From Citrus sinensis (lineage: Eukaryota; Streptophyta; Magnoliopsida; Sapindales; Rutaceae): a stretch of 64,000 bases of DNA. Position numbers and translations under genes: made by a program. Positions 10,386 to 22,424 of this stretch are shown in pieces; position 1 is the first letter of the stretch, and each line of letters starts with the position of its first letter. Where the stretch lies: NCBI RefSeq assembly GCF_022201045.2, contig NC_068558.1, positions 48,773,501 to 48,837,500 of the forward strand, written 5' to 3'. The notes under the pieces were generated by a model that saw only the letters and a program-made list of their open reading frames with translations, was not told where the DNA came from and made no database searches.

Positions 10386-12599
10386 CACTTGCTCATCTAG
10401 AAAAATTTTGACTTGAAAGCAAATTAAATGTGTATTAGTTAGTTCACTCTTGAAGCTACCTAGAAGTACTGAACCCGATAGTGAGGAATTCAATCGGAAT
10501 ATATATTGTTTAATTTGCTTATCTTAATCACATTCTTGTCTTGTCGAGAATTGACGATAACATGTTCCTGGGAGGACATGCAAGCAACAACCATTTTAAA
10601 AAATGGGTCTATTTTTAACACAAAGGGCAATAACATGGTCATTGGCTCAAACTCGGATAAATGTAACCTATGATTTCCCTTGTTTTGACTTATGTGTTTG
10701 ATTGTTTTGCGCCAAAAAAAGGAAAAATAAAAACTTCACCATCACCACTCACCAACCAATGATATCTATTTTATAATCGTCAAAGATTTCAGCAGCTTGC
10801 TGCCCATGTCCAGTTTTTCCAGTTAAAATGAATCCACAAGGCTAAAATGTCGTTCGTCCGTTCGTGATTCTCAGCTTTAAAGGATGTTTCTCTGTTATAC
10901 GCGCTTACTGGCATATACTTGCTTCCCAGCCCTCCCTTGTCAACACAGGTGATGGGCCCTCATACTTTTCCTTTTTAAACGTTACATACAAAATATCACA
11001 TTCTTGTTAACTTATTTACCAATTAAGTGCACAACAATATAACAAGAGAAAGAGAGAGAGTAAATAAGAGGCACAATATTTATAGACAAATTTTATTTAA
11101 TTTCAAGTATCTACAAATAAGGAGATGAGTTCTCTTTTTACAGTCTTAAATGAAATAAATAATTAGTAAATAAATATATCACTAGTCATGAGTTTTTATG
11201 AGATAGTGGGAGTAAATAATAAGAGATGAAGAGTTGTGTTTTAAGTGTATTTTGGTTGCAAGGAAGACGGATAAAAATCTCACCAAAACAATGAATTTAT
11301 TTTAGAAGTTCAGGGCACCTTACTAAAATGTGTCGTAAGGGGGGTTGTTTTAAGCTTGAAGGGAGGTGACAAAGAAGAAGGGTGCTTGGGATGGGTAATG
11401 GCAAGAATTCTAAAATGGTGCGAGTTGGTTTGAGATAGCACATGCAGACCTACAAAATAGCCAAGGGAGGTTAGAGCCTTAAAGGTGGAGCCGGCAGTGG
11501 CCGACGACCACACTCCAATGCTCACGTCAGCTACTTGAACTTTCATAGAGGTGAGAGCTTGCAAGCTCTCTAAAATGAATGTTGAAGGTTGAAGAAGACC
11601 CAAGCCCCTTCTTTCGTGTGTTTTGTGATGATTATCAGAGAAGATGAGTGTGAAAGAGAATGAGAGAGATTGAATATTTTTTGCCTTTATATAGTACAAC
11701 CTAAGTACCTTGCCACGTGGCATATATTTTAGTGGTGATTTTTTTGTCTTTTCTGAAATTCTCACATCCTTTTATCATCATGACAGTTTTTTGAGCCGTT
11801 AGGAGCATACTTGGAGGGCAAGGAGACGGTTTTTATTGTTTTGTGTACGTGGTGTACACTGCAGGTGGTCCAAGGTTCTTTTTATAGGGATTGTCTAAAC
11901 AGTAGTTGACGTGACAGTTAAGGATCATTGTCCTTTGTGCGTTGTTTTTTGTTGTTTGTAGATATTACAATTGACTGTCTCCTCTTTTCTAACAAAATAT
12001 TCTTGATTTGATTTCATCAAATCAAATATTTTATTGAGACATCACGTGTGATGGTCACTTTTAGATATTTCCTTCAATTCCTTGACTCTGTTGTGGCATA
12101 CCCTGCGTATTAGTTTATCTGGAGAGTACACTCGGTATAGGTCGGGCACCCTAAGAGGTTAGTTTATAGCCATTAAAACCTCTTTATCGGCACGTGACAC
12201 TTTATTTTTACCTCTCTTATTTATTCCCCAAACAAGTTGTTTAAGGGAAGAGATAATTATAATTATTTTATAACATTTTTAATATTTATCTAATTTTATC
12301 ATTTCAAAATTATTTTCCCTATCTAATTTTTTCATAATTACAATATTGCCCCATAAATTATATTAATTCGACATTACATCTAATAATTGGCGTGTAATTT
12401 TCTTTTATCTATGTATTGTTTATAACCAAAAAAGAAAAAAAAAATGTAGTCCACCTCATATCAAGGTCTCGATGAAGAAAAACTATAATCACATATTAAG
12501 GAGCAAAATTTAAAAACAAAGCCACTATTTATAAAGAAGTTATTTCAAGTGTTTTTAAAAACGGGGTGATAAAAGAGAGGAGTGAGTAACTCTTATTCT
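10386..12599. other. Intergenic; possible decayed element around 11070-12240
   Basis: No confident gene. On the minus strand a TATA-like box (tatataaagg, about 11685-11695) precedes CT-rich leader-like sequence. The open frame at 11310-11765 has no recognisable domain. A perfect short inverted repeat (gatttgatttcatcaaatc) sits near 12006-12025. The make-up resembles an LTR or the 5' end of a dead gene, but I found no matching end repeats. Confidence 0.3.
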
Positions 12600-13230
12600 T
12601 GAATATAAAAAACTGAACAAGTAAACATGGCTGGTAAATCAAACTAGTTTTCCAAAAAAATGACAACGTTAGAGACTTAGGAAGCTTTATAAAGTCACGA
12701 GCTGCTCACATTGCTTATAATAGAAAACTGACTTCTCGAAACGACACGTTGCTCGTGCGTTTTGGTCAGTAACTGTCTTAAGTAACTCATGCGAGGAGGC
12801 ATGTGCTGAGGCAGGTTCTAGAAATAAACCTGTTATTGAAACAAGGTAAATAAGCTAAGCTTTGAGAACTTTTTTCGCGTGTGGTTCTAGAGCCGTGTAG
12901 AAATAAATTTAAGAGAGAGAAAGCATCATCTTGTTCTCTATATTTTCTTGTATAAGGCTCTGTAATTGACTCCATTGTTAAATCAATAAAGCTCATCTAA
13001 AAGCTTCTCTCATGGACGTAGGCTAAGCATTCTTGCTCAACTGAACCACGTTAAATCTTTGGTATTTTTTTGTGGTTCTTGGTTCATGTTCTTTAATGTT
13101 TCTTCATTGATTCTTGTTGCTTTATTGTTTTGTGATTTGCTATGTTCAGTCTTGTGTTTGTGCAACTTGAATTGATTTGATTAAAGAGATCTTGGGCAGT
13201 GATCAATTTTGTTAGTTTAAGAACAAACTA
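12600..13230 (+). mobile_element. Probable Ty1/copia solo LTR remnant (ends uncertain)
   Basis: The stretch 12900-13080 has the layout of the R-U5 part of plant copia LTRs: TTGTTCTC...CTTGTATAAGG, an AATAAAG-type poly(A) signal (about 12985), then TCTCATGGACGTAGG and GAACCACGTTAAATC. The catggacgtaggc ... gaaccacgtt combination is typical of such LTRs. No gag-pol, primer-binding site or polypurine tract is visible next to it, and I could not find a clean TG...CA pair or target duplication, so the ends are approximate. Confidence 0.45.
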
Positions 13231-15100
13231 ATTGCTACAAAACATAATAATATATTTCATATATTAATGTCAAGGATAAAATACAAAATAAAAGTGTATT
13301 GAAATTATCATTAAATTTACCACTCGTGACTCAACAACTTAACATTTAGATGATTAACAATTAATGAGATGATTTTATTCAAAGTTATGATGATAATGAG
13401 CCTACAATCAGTTAAGATAAATAACTTAATATTTTAATTAAAACAAGTGTCATTTTATGAAATCACGGCATCAGTACTATAATTAAACATAAATAAGGTA
13501 AATAAAACATAAGACTTATAAATTTAATATAAAATTATTAAATTAATATTAACTGTAAAATCAAAAATAAATTTTAAAAATGGAACATAATGATAAGGAT
13601 AAAACTTGTTTTTTTATTTTGCATTTATATTGAATAATGATAAGGATGAAATTTTTTCTCAAAATTAAATTTTGAAAAAAAATATTATTTTAACATCTTG
13701 CAAAGTTATTATAAGATGGGGTGATTATGCATCTTCTACACTTCCTCAACAACCACTCCAAAAGGTCTATAAGTACAATTATGGAGTAGATTTTAAAACA
13801 CCATGAAATATGCATAAGACTCAAAATTAAATCTAATTTTATTGAAATATTATTTATGTGTCCAATAATATTATAATATCTTTTTATTTTGTTTTGCTTT
13901 AATCCTTACCAAGATAAATAATTTTGCTTAATTGACTTGTGTAGAAAACAAACTTATTCAACTTGTTTTCAACACAATTTTTTTTAATTAATGAATGATT
14001 TTTCTTTATTCAATTAAAGGAAATGAATAAACTACTTTCACTAAGATTATGTAGAAACCATATTAAATGTTTAATAATTAATAATTTTATAGTAATTTAC
14101 TTATTTTAACTTCCAAGTAATTTACAAAATTTACATTTATCATGACATTGATGCAATAATTTTAATTATGACATTATTGAATTTTCCTTAAAATAAAATA
14201 ATAATATGACTGAATTACGAAAATTAAACAAGACAATATCAAATGAAAATAAGAAAACTCAAATAAATTCAATTATTATATTTGGACTCAGAAAACTTGT
14301 CTTTCATTATAATAGTTTAAACAAATAATCTATGTCTTTGGTATTATTCATATTAAAATATAAATAAAAATTTTTATACAAATTATTATGATATAACATG
14401 ATAGGTTGAATAAATGTAAAAACGTAATAAGAATAAATCGTGTTGATATACCTCGATGGTTTGTACAAACTTACAACTTTAGTATTACTCAAATAATTTT
14501 AATTTTTTTTTCAAAAAACCATTAAAACAGAAGAAAAAAAAAAGAAAAAAGAAAAATCTCTGGATGGGTGACTGGGCTTATGATTCTCAAAAAACAATAA
14601 AGTAGATAATATAAATATATTAAATTGTAAAAATATCCTTTTTATTCAATTAGAGAAAATCCACAATCTAAACTCAAATCCAAACCCAAACCCAAACCTA
14701 AACCCCTAGTCAATAATTAACCAAGGTTAGCTAATCATGAAGAGATGTATTTATAAATAAATGAAGAGGGCTGTTGTAGAGAATAGAGCCACTCCTACAA
14801 ACAAAAGTTACAAAACCCTAGAGCATAAGTTTCACCCAAATCTCCACTTGGTTTTTTTATTACACTTGGCTTGGAGGGAGGGCTTAAAAAAGCAAGTGGA
14901 GAAATTTGTGGGGACAGGAAAGAGAAAAAGCCAAAGTCCAAGGAGGTCACTGAACATTGAACAAGGTGTGTCATTCATCGATTCAAAATGCATTTGCCTT
15001 GAATACGAGCTGGTAATGCTTCTTTTTGTCCTTTTTCTATCTTTCATTTGCAAAATTCTAACAATGGCAACAAACAGATACGCAAAATCAAAATAAAATC
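13231..15100. other. AT-rich intergenic; short telomere-like tract near 14665-14710
   Basis: Mostly AT-rich DNA with no gene. Around 14665-14710 there are several diverged aaaccc(a/t)aa words in a row, ending aaacctaaacccct, a degenerate telomere-like or telo-box tract. The frame at 14761-15096 is open but has no family features, and I do not call it a gene. Confidence 0.4.
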
Positions 15101-15154
15101 ATCTGAATCTGTTTAAAATAATTGAAATATAGAGTCGAGTCGAAGTCCAGTCGA

Positions 15155-15268
15155 GTGCTCTCTCTTTCTCTCTCTAAGAGTAAACGAGTAAGAGAGAGAG
15201 AGCGCGGGACCTAATAAAACTTTCATGGGTTCTTCAACTTCAAAACCCTAGATCATTTTTTTCCCGCC
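15155..15268 (+). promoter_or_regulatory. ARID gene promoter/leader: CT/GA tracts, telo-box, E2F-type site
   Basis: Upstream of the ARID gene are a CT run and then a GA run (about 15158-15200) that could fold back on each other, a telo-box AAACCCTA at 15243-15250, and TTTCCCGCC at 15260-15268, an exact match to the plant E2F consensus. A further telo-box lies at 14813-14820 and its complement at 15465-15472. Telo-box plus E2F sites are typical of genes expressed in dividing cells; function here is inferred from motif matches only. Confidence 0.45.
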
Positions 15269-15493
15269 AAAACACTGTCATTAATTGGTACTTATTCTTG
15301 ACCCAAAGTAATGCTTAAATCTCTGCATTACCACTTCGTTCTTTTTTTTTTTTTTAATTGGATATATAAAATATTATTTTTTTATATTATTGTTTAGTTT
15401 CTTTGATATTTTAGTTTCTTTGATGTGAATCGATAAGGTTACGAACTAGAACCATTTCTTCTTTTAGGGTTTTGACCTCGAAATCCAAAATCC

Positions 15494-18117
15494 ATGGCAG
15501 GGTGGTCGATGGTAGCTGATGGGTCTGTTGTAGATTGCGTCAAATCTTCAAAGCAGAAGAATATCGAATCGAACGGGTCTCGGGTCGATCTTGAACCACC
15601 TTTAAAAGAATCTGGACCAAAATCTGAGAAGTTTCAATGCTATTTCGACCGATTTCTTCGAGTTTTTCTGGAAGAGATCTGTCCCCAAGACATCTATCGG
15701 CTTCTACCTCCAATGCTTGGAGATGGGCAACCTGTTGACTTGTTTAACCTGTTTTTAGTTGTGAGAGAGAAAGGCGGATATGGCAGTGTTACAGAAAATG
15801 GGTTCTGGGATTTAGTGGCTAAAGAGTCTGGCCTGGATTCAAGTTTCTCATCATCTGTAAAATTAGTTTACGTCAAGTATTTGGATGCTCTAGAGAGATG
15901 GTTAGAGAGAGTTTTTGTTGACGATAACAAGAGCACCGAGAGTAAATTGAGTGATAGTGGCTTAAGTTTGAGTGGGCGTTTGATGGAGTTAGGAGCAGAG
16001 CTTAAATTTTTTTTGTCAGATTCAAAAAAGAGAGATGGGGCGCACCCAGATTTTGAAAATGTGAATTCTGAGTTGAATTTTGTAAATGATGTCAATGTCT
16101 GTAAAAATGAGGTTATTGTGGTGGAGTCTAGTGGGAGTGAGAAAAGTGTTCATGATGATAAATCTATGCACATTGATTCGACTGTAAGGTTTTCAGAAAT
16201 TGCAAAATGCTGTGATGATGGGGAGGTGAAGAGTACAGTTGTAGACTTAGAAGTGGACAAGAATGGCTCTGATGCAGAGGATGATTCACACTTGGATGAT
16301 GTTAGTGTCTCAAAATGTGTTGTGAATTCACTGGATCTCAAAGGAGTGTGTCATGATGAGCAGCTGAAGAATGCACGGGTGGTGGAAACTAATGGAGGCA
16401 AAAAACCTGCAGAATTTGTTATGATAGTGGATTTGAGTGTTCAGGAAAAGAAAGGGAGTTTAAGTCATAAAGAGAAAAAGGCAGAGAGCTCTAGCCATAA
16501 GAGGAACCAGGACTCTACATGGAAAATGTTGAGTTGGGTTACTGGGATTGCCAAAGATCCATGTGATTCTGTAGTTGGATCATTACCTGAAAAATCAAAA
16601 TGGAAGTCTTATGGAAATGACAAGTTATGGAAGCAGGTTTTATCTTATCGAGAATCAGTTTTCTTAAAAAGACATGTTGATTCAAGCAGTGAACAATCTA
16701 TTGGGCAGGTATTCGTCTGCTACAAAATTTTGCCTAATATTAATGTTGAAGTCAATTGACAGCTATTATAGGGTTATATTCTCATGTGTGGGTAGACACC
16801 CCATGTTTCTTTGATTTTCTTTTTCTGCTAGAATGCTTGCATTAGGCACGCCACATCATCTTCTTATGTTACATAATAAACTGTACCTTAGAAAAGAAAA
16901 TCTTGGTCATTAAGCATGAAAATTTTATAAACTTGCCATTTCTTTTTGGGTGCCAACTGAAGTGTAGATAATACAAAATGAGATGTGTACAGATAAGTCT
17001 AGATACAGATTCTGCTTTGTGCAATAAAACTGTTAACAGTATGTAGTAGGTTTTGGTTTACATGATGAATTTTTTTGACTCAATTATTTTGGCCATTAAT
17101 TCATGTTTATCTCAAATATTTCTCCCATCATGTATTGAATGCTCTGATTCGTCACTGTGAATTGTATTATGTGTTGAATGGTCTCATTTTTCATTCAACA
17201 TGTTGAATGAATATATTTCCGTTTGTAGACATGAGTTATATGAGATTTCCATGTTTTAGAAAAATCAGAAGATGCACCCGTGCATGTATGATGATCATAT
17301 TGGAACCAGTTATAATCTTAGAGAGAGGTTAAGCTGCAGCAAGAAGACATATCAAGCAGGGACTACTTCAAATTTATCATCTGCGGGTGCCCAAAATGAC
17401 TCGTGCAGGGGAGAGACGGAAAACCATGATGACAAAGAATTGCTTGAAACCACTGGTTCCACAACTCCAAATTCAGTGTTTGACTATGTTGTCAAAAAGC
17501 AAATTCCTGTTGGGCCAGCCTTTCAAGCTGAAGTACCAGGATGGACTGGTGTGCCTTCTGAAAGTGACTTTAAGTGGTTGGGGACCCAAATTTGGCCACT
17601 GCAAAAGGCAGAGCGCAAATTTTTTATTGAAAGGGATCCTATTGGAAAGGGAAGACAAGATTCATGTGGTTGCCAGGTCCGAGGTTCTGTTGAATGTGTT
17701 AGATTTCACATTGCTGAGAAAAGGTACAGACTGAAACTTGAAGTGGGTTCAGCCTTCTACGACTGGAAATTTGATAAGATGGGTGAAGAGGTCATGCTTT
17801 CTTGGACTGATGAAGACCAGAAGAATTTTAAGAATATAGTGAGATCGAACCCTCCATCCCTTGAGAAGCGTTTCTGGGACCAGATATTCAAGTTTTTTCC
17901 ATCCAAAAGCAGGGAGGAACTGGTGAGCTACTACTTTAATGTTTTCCTTTTGCAACGCAGAGCACACCAGAATAGGTATTTTCCATGTGACGTCGACAGT
18001 GATGATGATTGTGAATCAGAATTTGGATCTGTAGCTCACAGTTATGGGTATGAAACTATGAAGTCTGCAAGTTCCATCTTTCATTCCCCAAACAAGAAGC
18101 ATAAAATGTCCAGATAG
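15494..18117 (+). CDS. ARID/BRIGHT DNA-binding protein with ELM2- and SANT-like regions (ARID1/ARID2-like)
   Basis: Nuclear chromatin protein. Two exons, 15494-16708 and 17260-18117, joined in phase 0 (GT-AG), give 690 aa. An ARID domain lies at about residues 45-140 (FQCYFDRFLRVFLEEICP, then GGYGSVTENGFWDLVAKE), expected to bind AT-rich DNA. An acidic low-complexity middle follows. The C-terminal half has an ELM2-like segment (about 487-520, PVGPAFQAEVPGWTG) and a SANT/Myb-like segment (about 582-632, SWTDEDQKNFK to LVSYYFNVFLLQRRAHQNR). ARID1 of Arabidopsis works with histone deacetylase in pollen; carrying that role over is inference. The start ATG follows a TCC context and sits directly before the ARID region. 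It lies beside UBC and BRM as I recall for At2g46040. Confidence 0.9.
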
Positions 18118-18682
18118 TATTTGATTGCTGAAGAAAATGAAAGCATTTTGATAAGAAATGTAAAGAGTTTCAGATTTTGTTCTTTTTGGCTGTTTCAGAC
18201 AGCTGAATGTTGGTAATATCAGCAGGCAGTTCTGTGAGTCAGGGAGATAAGTGGGCGTTGAAAGTGATTAAATTTTGTCAACTATGAGTAATGTTGAAGG
18301 CTTTAAACACTTGACAACTACGGTGGTGGAAGCAGCTAATTGTAAGCTCAAACAACTTCCTTACTGTTAAAGTGCTTTTGGCGGATGGGTCTTCAGTTTT
18401 CAGATACAGATCTTGTTCATTAATTGTACCTTCTCTCTGCATACTCGAATCCTTGTCTGTTTTCCAAAGGGTCACTAAAATGAAAATAGTGAGAGGCCAA
18501 TAGGTATAGTCGTAGTATTCTAGAATTCAAACGTAGTACATCGAAATGACTTGCTATTGTGAGTTTTTACTTTTGATCCAGGAAGGGAAACTGTTGTTTT
18601 ACTTTTGCCTAAAGCATTGTGTCCAATGGTCACCTGTCTGCTTACTGTTTTGCAAACAATTAAAACTTTAGGACGATGATAT
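18118..18682. other. ARID gene 3' UTR and spacer
   Basis: Contains the likely 3' UTR of the ARID gene. No other coding or RNA gene seen. Confidence 0.4.
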
Positions 18683-18691
18683 CTTATGATA

Positions 18692-18832
18692 GGGCAAAAT
18701 TATGTTGCAACTGTGGTATGGTACTACAGTTGTTTTCAGCCGTTGGATCCACAGTTGTATAGTTACATTAATTGGATCTAATGATTGAAAGCAACTGTGA
18801 TATCATACCACAGTTGCAACATAGCTGGACCC
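18692..18832. mobile_element. Mutator-type MITE, 141 bp, 9-bp TSD
   Basis: The two ends are inverted repeats: the left GGGCAAAATTATGTTGCAAC pairs with the complement of the right end, GGGTCCAGCTATGTTGCAAC. The shared core TATGTTGCAACTGTGGTATG continues inward, so most of the element can fold into a hairpin. It is flanked by a perfect 9-bp direct repeat CTTATGATA (18683-18691 and 18833-18841). A 9-bp duplication is the hallmark of Mutator-like elements. No coding capacity. Confidence 0.8.
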
Positions 18833-19382
18833 CTTATGATAATATGAAAAGTTGAAAATGAGTAATGCTTTTTACAACCATTTAATATCCTTATAAAATC
18901 TCATTTTTTAACCATAGTTGTATGGTTAGAATAAATTACATAAAAGGATTATCATGAATTGAATTAAACACTTTTATAAAAATTATGAACCCTAACTATT
19001 TATAAATTTATAATATAATCGATTTCTTCTTTTTTTGGATGAAATCAAAATAATTTTGAATCAATAGAGAGATGAATCACCTGATAATAAGATACGTTTG
19101 TGATTTAGTTACTTTAGTCTAGATAATAACAGAATTAATTAAAACTCTATTGTAATTTTTTTATTCTTTTTTGTAATTTCTGTCAAAGAAAGAATTACAA
19201 ATATAAAAAAGAGTGTTTCGTAAAAGTTTTAAGGGGGTGGTGGAAGCGCAACCCTATGAAAATCTATACATTCATTTTGTGAACATGAATTTGGGGCCTG
19301 AGAGGGAATAACAAAGAGGCCCCCAAAGTGACCAAAGACATCTTATTTGAGATTTCGGATTTCATATTGTTACTATAAATAA

Positions 19383-19505
19383 GGTTAATGCTAAGTTACA
19401 TGCATGTACCTTACAACCCTCTCACATGAATAGTGAATAATGTGGGTCCACTCACTATTCATGTGAGAGGGTTGTAAGGTACATGCATGTAACTTAGAGG
19501 AATCC
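19383..19505. mobile_element. Mutator-type fold-back MITE copy 1, 123 bp, 9-bp TSD
   Basis: Long, nearly perfect inverted repeat: AGTTACATGCATGTACCTTA followed by CAACCCTCTCACATGAATAGTGA on the left arm is mirrored on the right arm around a short loop. The outermost bases differ (GGTTAATGC left, GGATTCCTC in the complement of the right). A perfect 9-bp direct repeat TATAAATAA flanks it (19374-19382 and 19506-19514). A second copy lies in opposite orientation at 44890-45007. Confidence 0.88.
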
Positions 19506-19514
19506 TATAAATAA

Positions 19515-20484
19515 TATCTTGACAGCGTCATCAAATATACTTGGAACATCCCATTGCCACTATTCTTCTGAAAGGCAGGCGGGGTAAAGCAAAACTTGCC
19601 CTTTCTTCTTCTTCTTCTTTTTTTTTTTCTTTTTCAGCGGTTGAAAATGCATTTGGCCTCTGATTGACAGATAAAAGGAAAAAGGACTGGTGAATTTGTC
19701 CTCTATTGAAAGATCCATTATCTATGACGAAGGAAAGAATGTGCTAAATTGTACCATTAGTTGCACATATTCGTAAGTTATTTTTTTTTATAAAATGTGA
19801 ATGGAGTAAAAAAAAGTTTCTCTGTAAGGGTTATTTATTTGAATATGTATTTTATAAAATTTAATATAATAATATAAGTCTCAGCTATATATATATGATT
19901 ATAAATATTAATATAATATTTGTTATAATAATAATTATAAATATTTGTATAATATAATAATCTAATATATAATTAATATTTAAAAAAAAAGTTGCACATA
20001 GGAATCCCACACTCGCTTTGCTAAGGGCAATTGTCAGTTACCCATTAAATGCTTGGGCAACTAACATAGTTGCAATAGTTGCAAATTTCAATTGGGCAAA
20101 GTTAGACATGGAATGGGCTATGTATCTAACTAGAAAAATCATTAGATTAGAGGAATCTTGGGATAAATAATTCGTTGGAGGACCATGTTGAAAATTGAAA
20201 TATTCAGTAATATAAAAAGAGAGGGAATCTGGCAAATGTAGACGCCTGGAAGGCATGCAACTGATAATATTAAATTATTCAGGACCCTCGTTGAAATTGT
20301 ACCTGCCAATGCCACTGTTATTGCAATAGCATTTTTTAGTTGTCATCATTATCTCCGTGTTTCACTCATTCATGTCTCAAACCATTTTTGCTTCAAGCAA
20401 GCTGACTCTTCTTTATCTCAGTATCTCTCTCCAGTGATAAAGAAGAAGATAAGAGCCCAAGAAAACCCAAAAGAGAAAAAAAAA
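19515..20484. other. Intergenic and 5' region of UBC gene
   Basis: AT-rich, with T and A runs at about 19606-19631 and 19776-19815. The last 100 bp before 20485 are GA/A-rich and look like a 5' leader. No gene seen. Confidence 0.4.
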
Positions 20485-22424
20485 ATGTCTTCACCAAGCA
20501 AACGTCGAGAGATGGACTTGATGAAGCTGTTAGTAATCATTTATCAATCTTTTTCAATTATATTCATTTTCCTTGGTTGAAAGCTTTTTCTGATTTTTTT
20601 TTTTTTGCTTTTTTTTTTTCTTTGGTGGGGTTTGTTTGAATAGGATGATGAGCGATTACAAAGTGGAGATGATCAATGATGGCATTCAGGAGTTCTATGT
20701 ACATTTTCAGGGACCTAATGAAAGTAAATTCTTTAATACCCGCTTATTTATCTTTATTTTGTAATTTTTTCACTTTTTTAGTTGTTTTTTGTATTTTTTT
20801 GAGCTAGTTATGAAATTAACTTCATTGAGTTTGCGCGACGTATTTCGGCTTTCTTTCTTGATTTAGCTATGTTGACCATCTGTTGATGACTGTCTTTCCT
20901 GAGCTTGTATAATTAGAGAATACAGATGCTTTTTAATAACTAGATTCCATAGTCTTATGCAATTTTTATATTTTTCAAATTTGTATACTTTCCAATTGGC
21001 ATAGTGTTTGAGTTTGTTCTTGATTACCAATTTTTAATTTCCTTCAGTATCAACCATTTCTACCCTGCAAGTATTATTGAGTAATTGGCTACCTGAGTGC
21101 TTAGAAAAAATGTAGATTTACTGTTTCTGATAGTTCTCAATGGTTTTAATATTAATCTTGTTGTTGCTTTCTAATAGATTTTTTATTATTAATTTTTGAA
21201 AATGGCAGGTCCTTATCATGGAGGTGTATGGAGGATAAGAGTTGAGCTGCCAGATGCTTATCCATATAAATCTCCCTCGATAGGCTTTGTCAATAAGATC
21301 TACCATCCGAACATTGATGAGATGTGGGTAATTGAATACTTAAAATTCTCTTATTTTCCATATCAGTAGTTCATTGCATTTATTTGCTTAGTGAGGATCG
21401 TTTGTGAGTTTTAAGCATCTTGTTGTTCTCTAATTTCAGGTCAGGCTCAGTTTGTTTGGATGTTATTAACCAGACCTGGAGCCCCATGTTTGGTAATGAT
21501 GTTTATTAGTTGAGATAATAGGAAAGCAGCTTTCCAATTGTGTTTAGAGCCATTTCTTACAAAAAAAAAAACACCTTTTTGTTCCAGACCTAGTGAATGT
21601 GTTTGAAGTATTCCTGCCACAGCTTCTTCTTTATCCCAACCCATCAGACCCATTGAATGGTGATGCTGCAGCACTGCTGATGCGTGATCGAGCTGCTTAT
21701 GAACAAAGAGTTAAAGGTATTGAACACTTTCTTTATCATTCCTTGCAATGGCAATAAGCATGCACCTTAACTGAAAATTTGTTTCCACCGGTGCTTGCTA
21801 ATTTTTCAATCTCTTTGCTGGTCTCCTTTCATTTCCTTCTTGCTGGATTTCATGTGCTGTAAATTTGATGTAAAATTTTCTTTCAATCATTATGTTTCTT
21901 GGGAACATTGGAAGTTTGACCTGGAACAGCTAATCTGCTTGAGATGATATTTTTGAGTTGTGTGTTTCATTCTCTGAATTAGTTGTGTGCTATGAAGGAA
22001 CTAAGGGACTACCTGCATTTATTAAGAATGAAACACCGTTGGACTTCGGAAATCTTGTTTCACCATCTGTAAATGTTATACATGGATGAAGCTTCTCTAT
22101 GATGGATAAAAAGAATACTATATTTAAGCTTTATGGATAGGGCTCGATCTCTTGAGTCAATTTCTATATTGTTGTGGATCCATCTGTGAGATATGTTTTC
22201 TCCACTAGATGAAAACTCATCTAGCATGAAGGTGGTATAGTTTATTAATGCCTCATTGATACATTGTTTTGCTGTTGCAATTGTTTGTTCCAGAGTATAG
22301 AGAGAAATATGCCAAGGCAGAAGACATAGAAGCTGCCCCAGATGAAAACTCCAGTGACGAGGAGATGAGTGAAGATGAATACAATTCTAGTGATGATGCA
22401 ATGGCTGGGAAAGCTGACCCGTAG
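20485..22424 (+). CDS. Ubiquitin-conjugating enzyme E2 (UBC4/5/6 group)
   Basis: E2 enzyme that takes ubiquitin from E1 as a thioester and passes it to substrates with E3 ligases, in cytosol and nucleus. Six exons: 20485-20528, 20644-20723, 21209-21323, 21440-21492, 21588-21716, 22294-22424; all GT-AG with matching phases, giving 183 aa, the usual length of this group. The UBC fold runs from about residue 5 to 150. The HPN motif is present ([10 protein letters not shown]) and the catalytic cysteine is Cys85 in [16 protein letters not shown]. The acidic Ser/Asp/Glu-rich tail ([11 protein letters not shown], then ending GKADP) is typical of plant UBC4/5/6. The A-rich sequence just before the ATG is a good plant start context. 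Its place between the ARID and BRM genes fits UBC6 by synteny, recalled rather than checked. Confidence 0.96.

Noticed and set aside
11310-11765. 151-codon minus-strand frame
   Set aside because: No recognisable domain, in a region that looks like a decayed repeat.
14665-14710. Telomere-like aaaccc(a/t)aa tract as an interstitial telomere
   Set aside because: Too short and too diverged; better described as telo-box-like words.
14761-15096. 111-codon plus-strand frame upstream of the ARID gene
   Set aside because: Low-complexity basic start, then hydrophobic run; it lies in the promoter region and matches no family I know.
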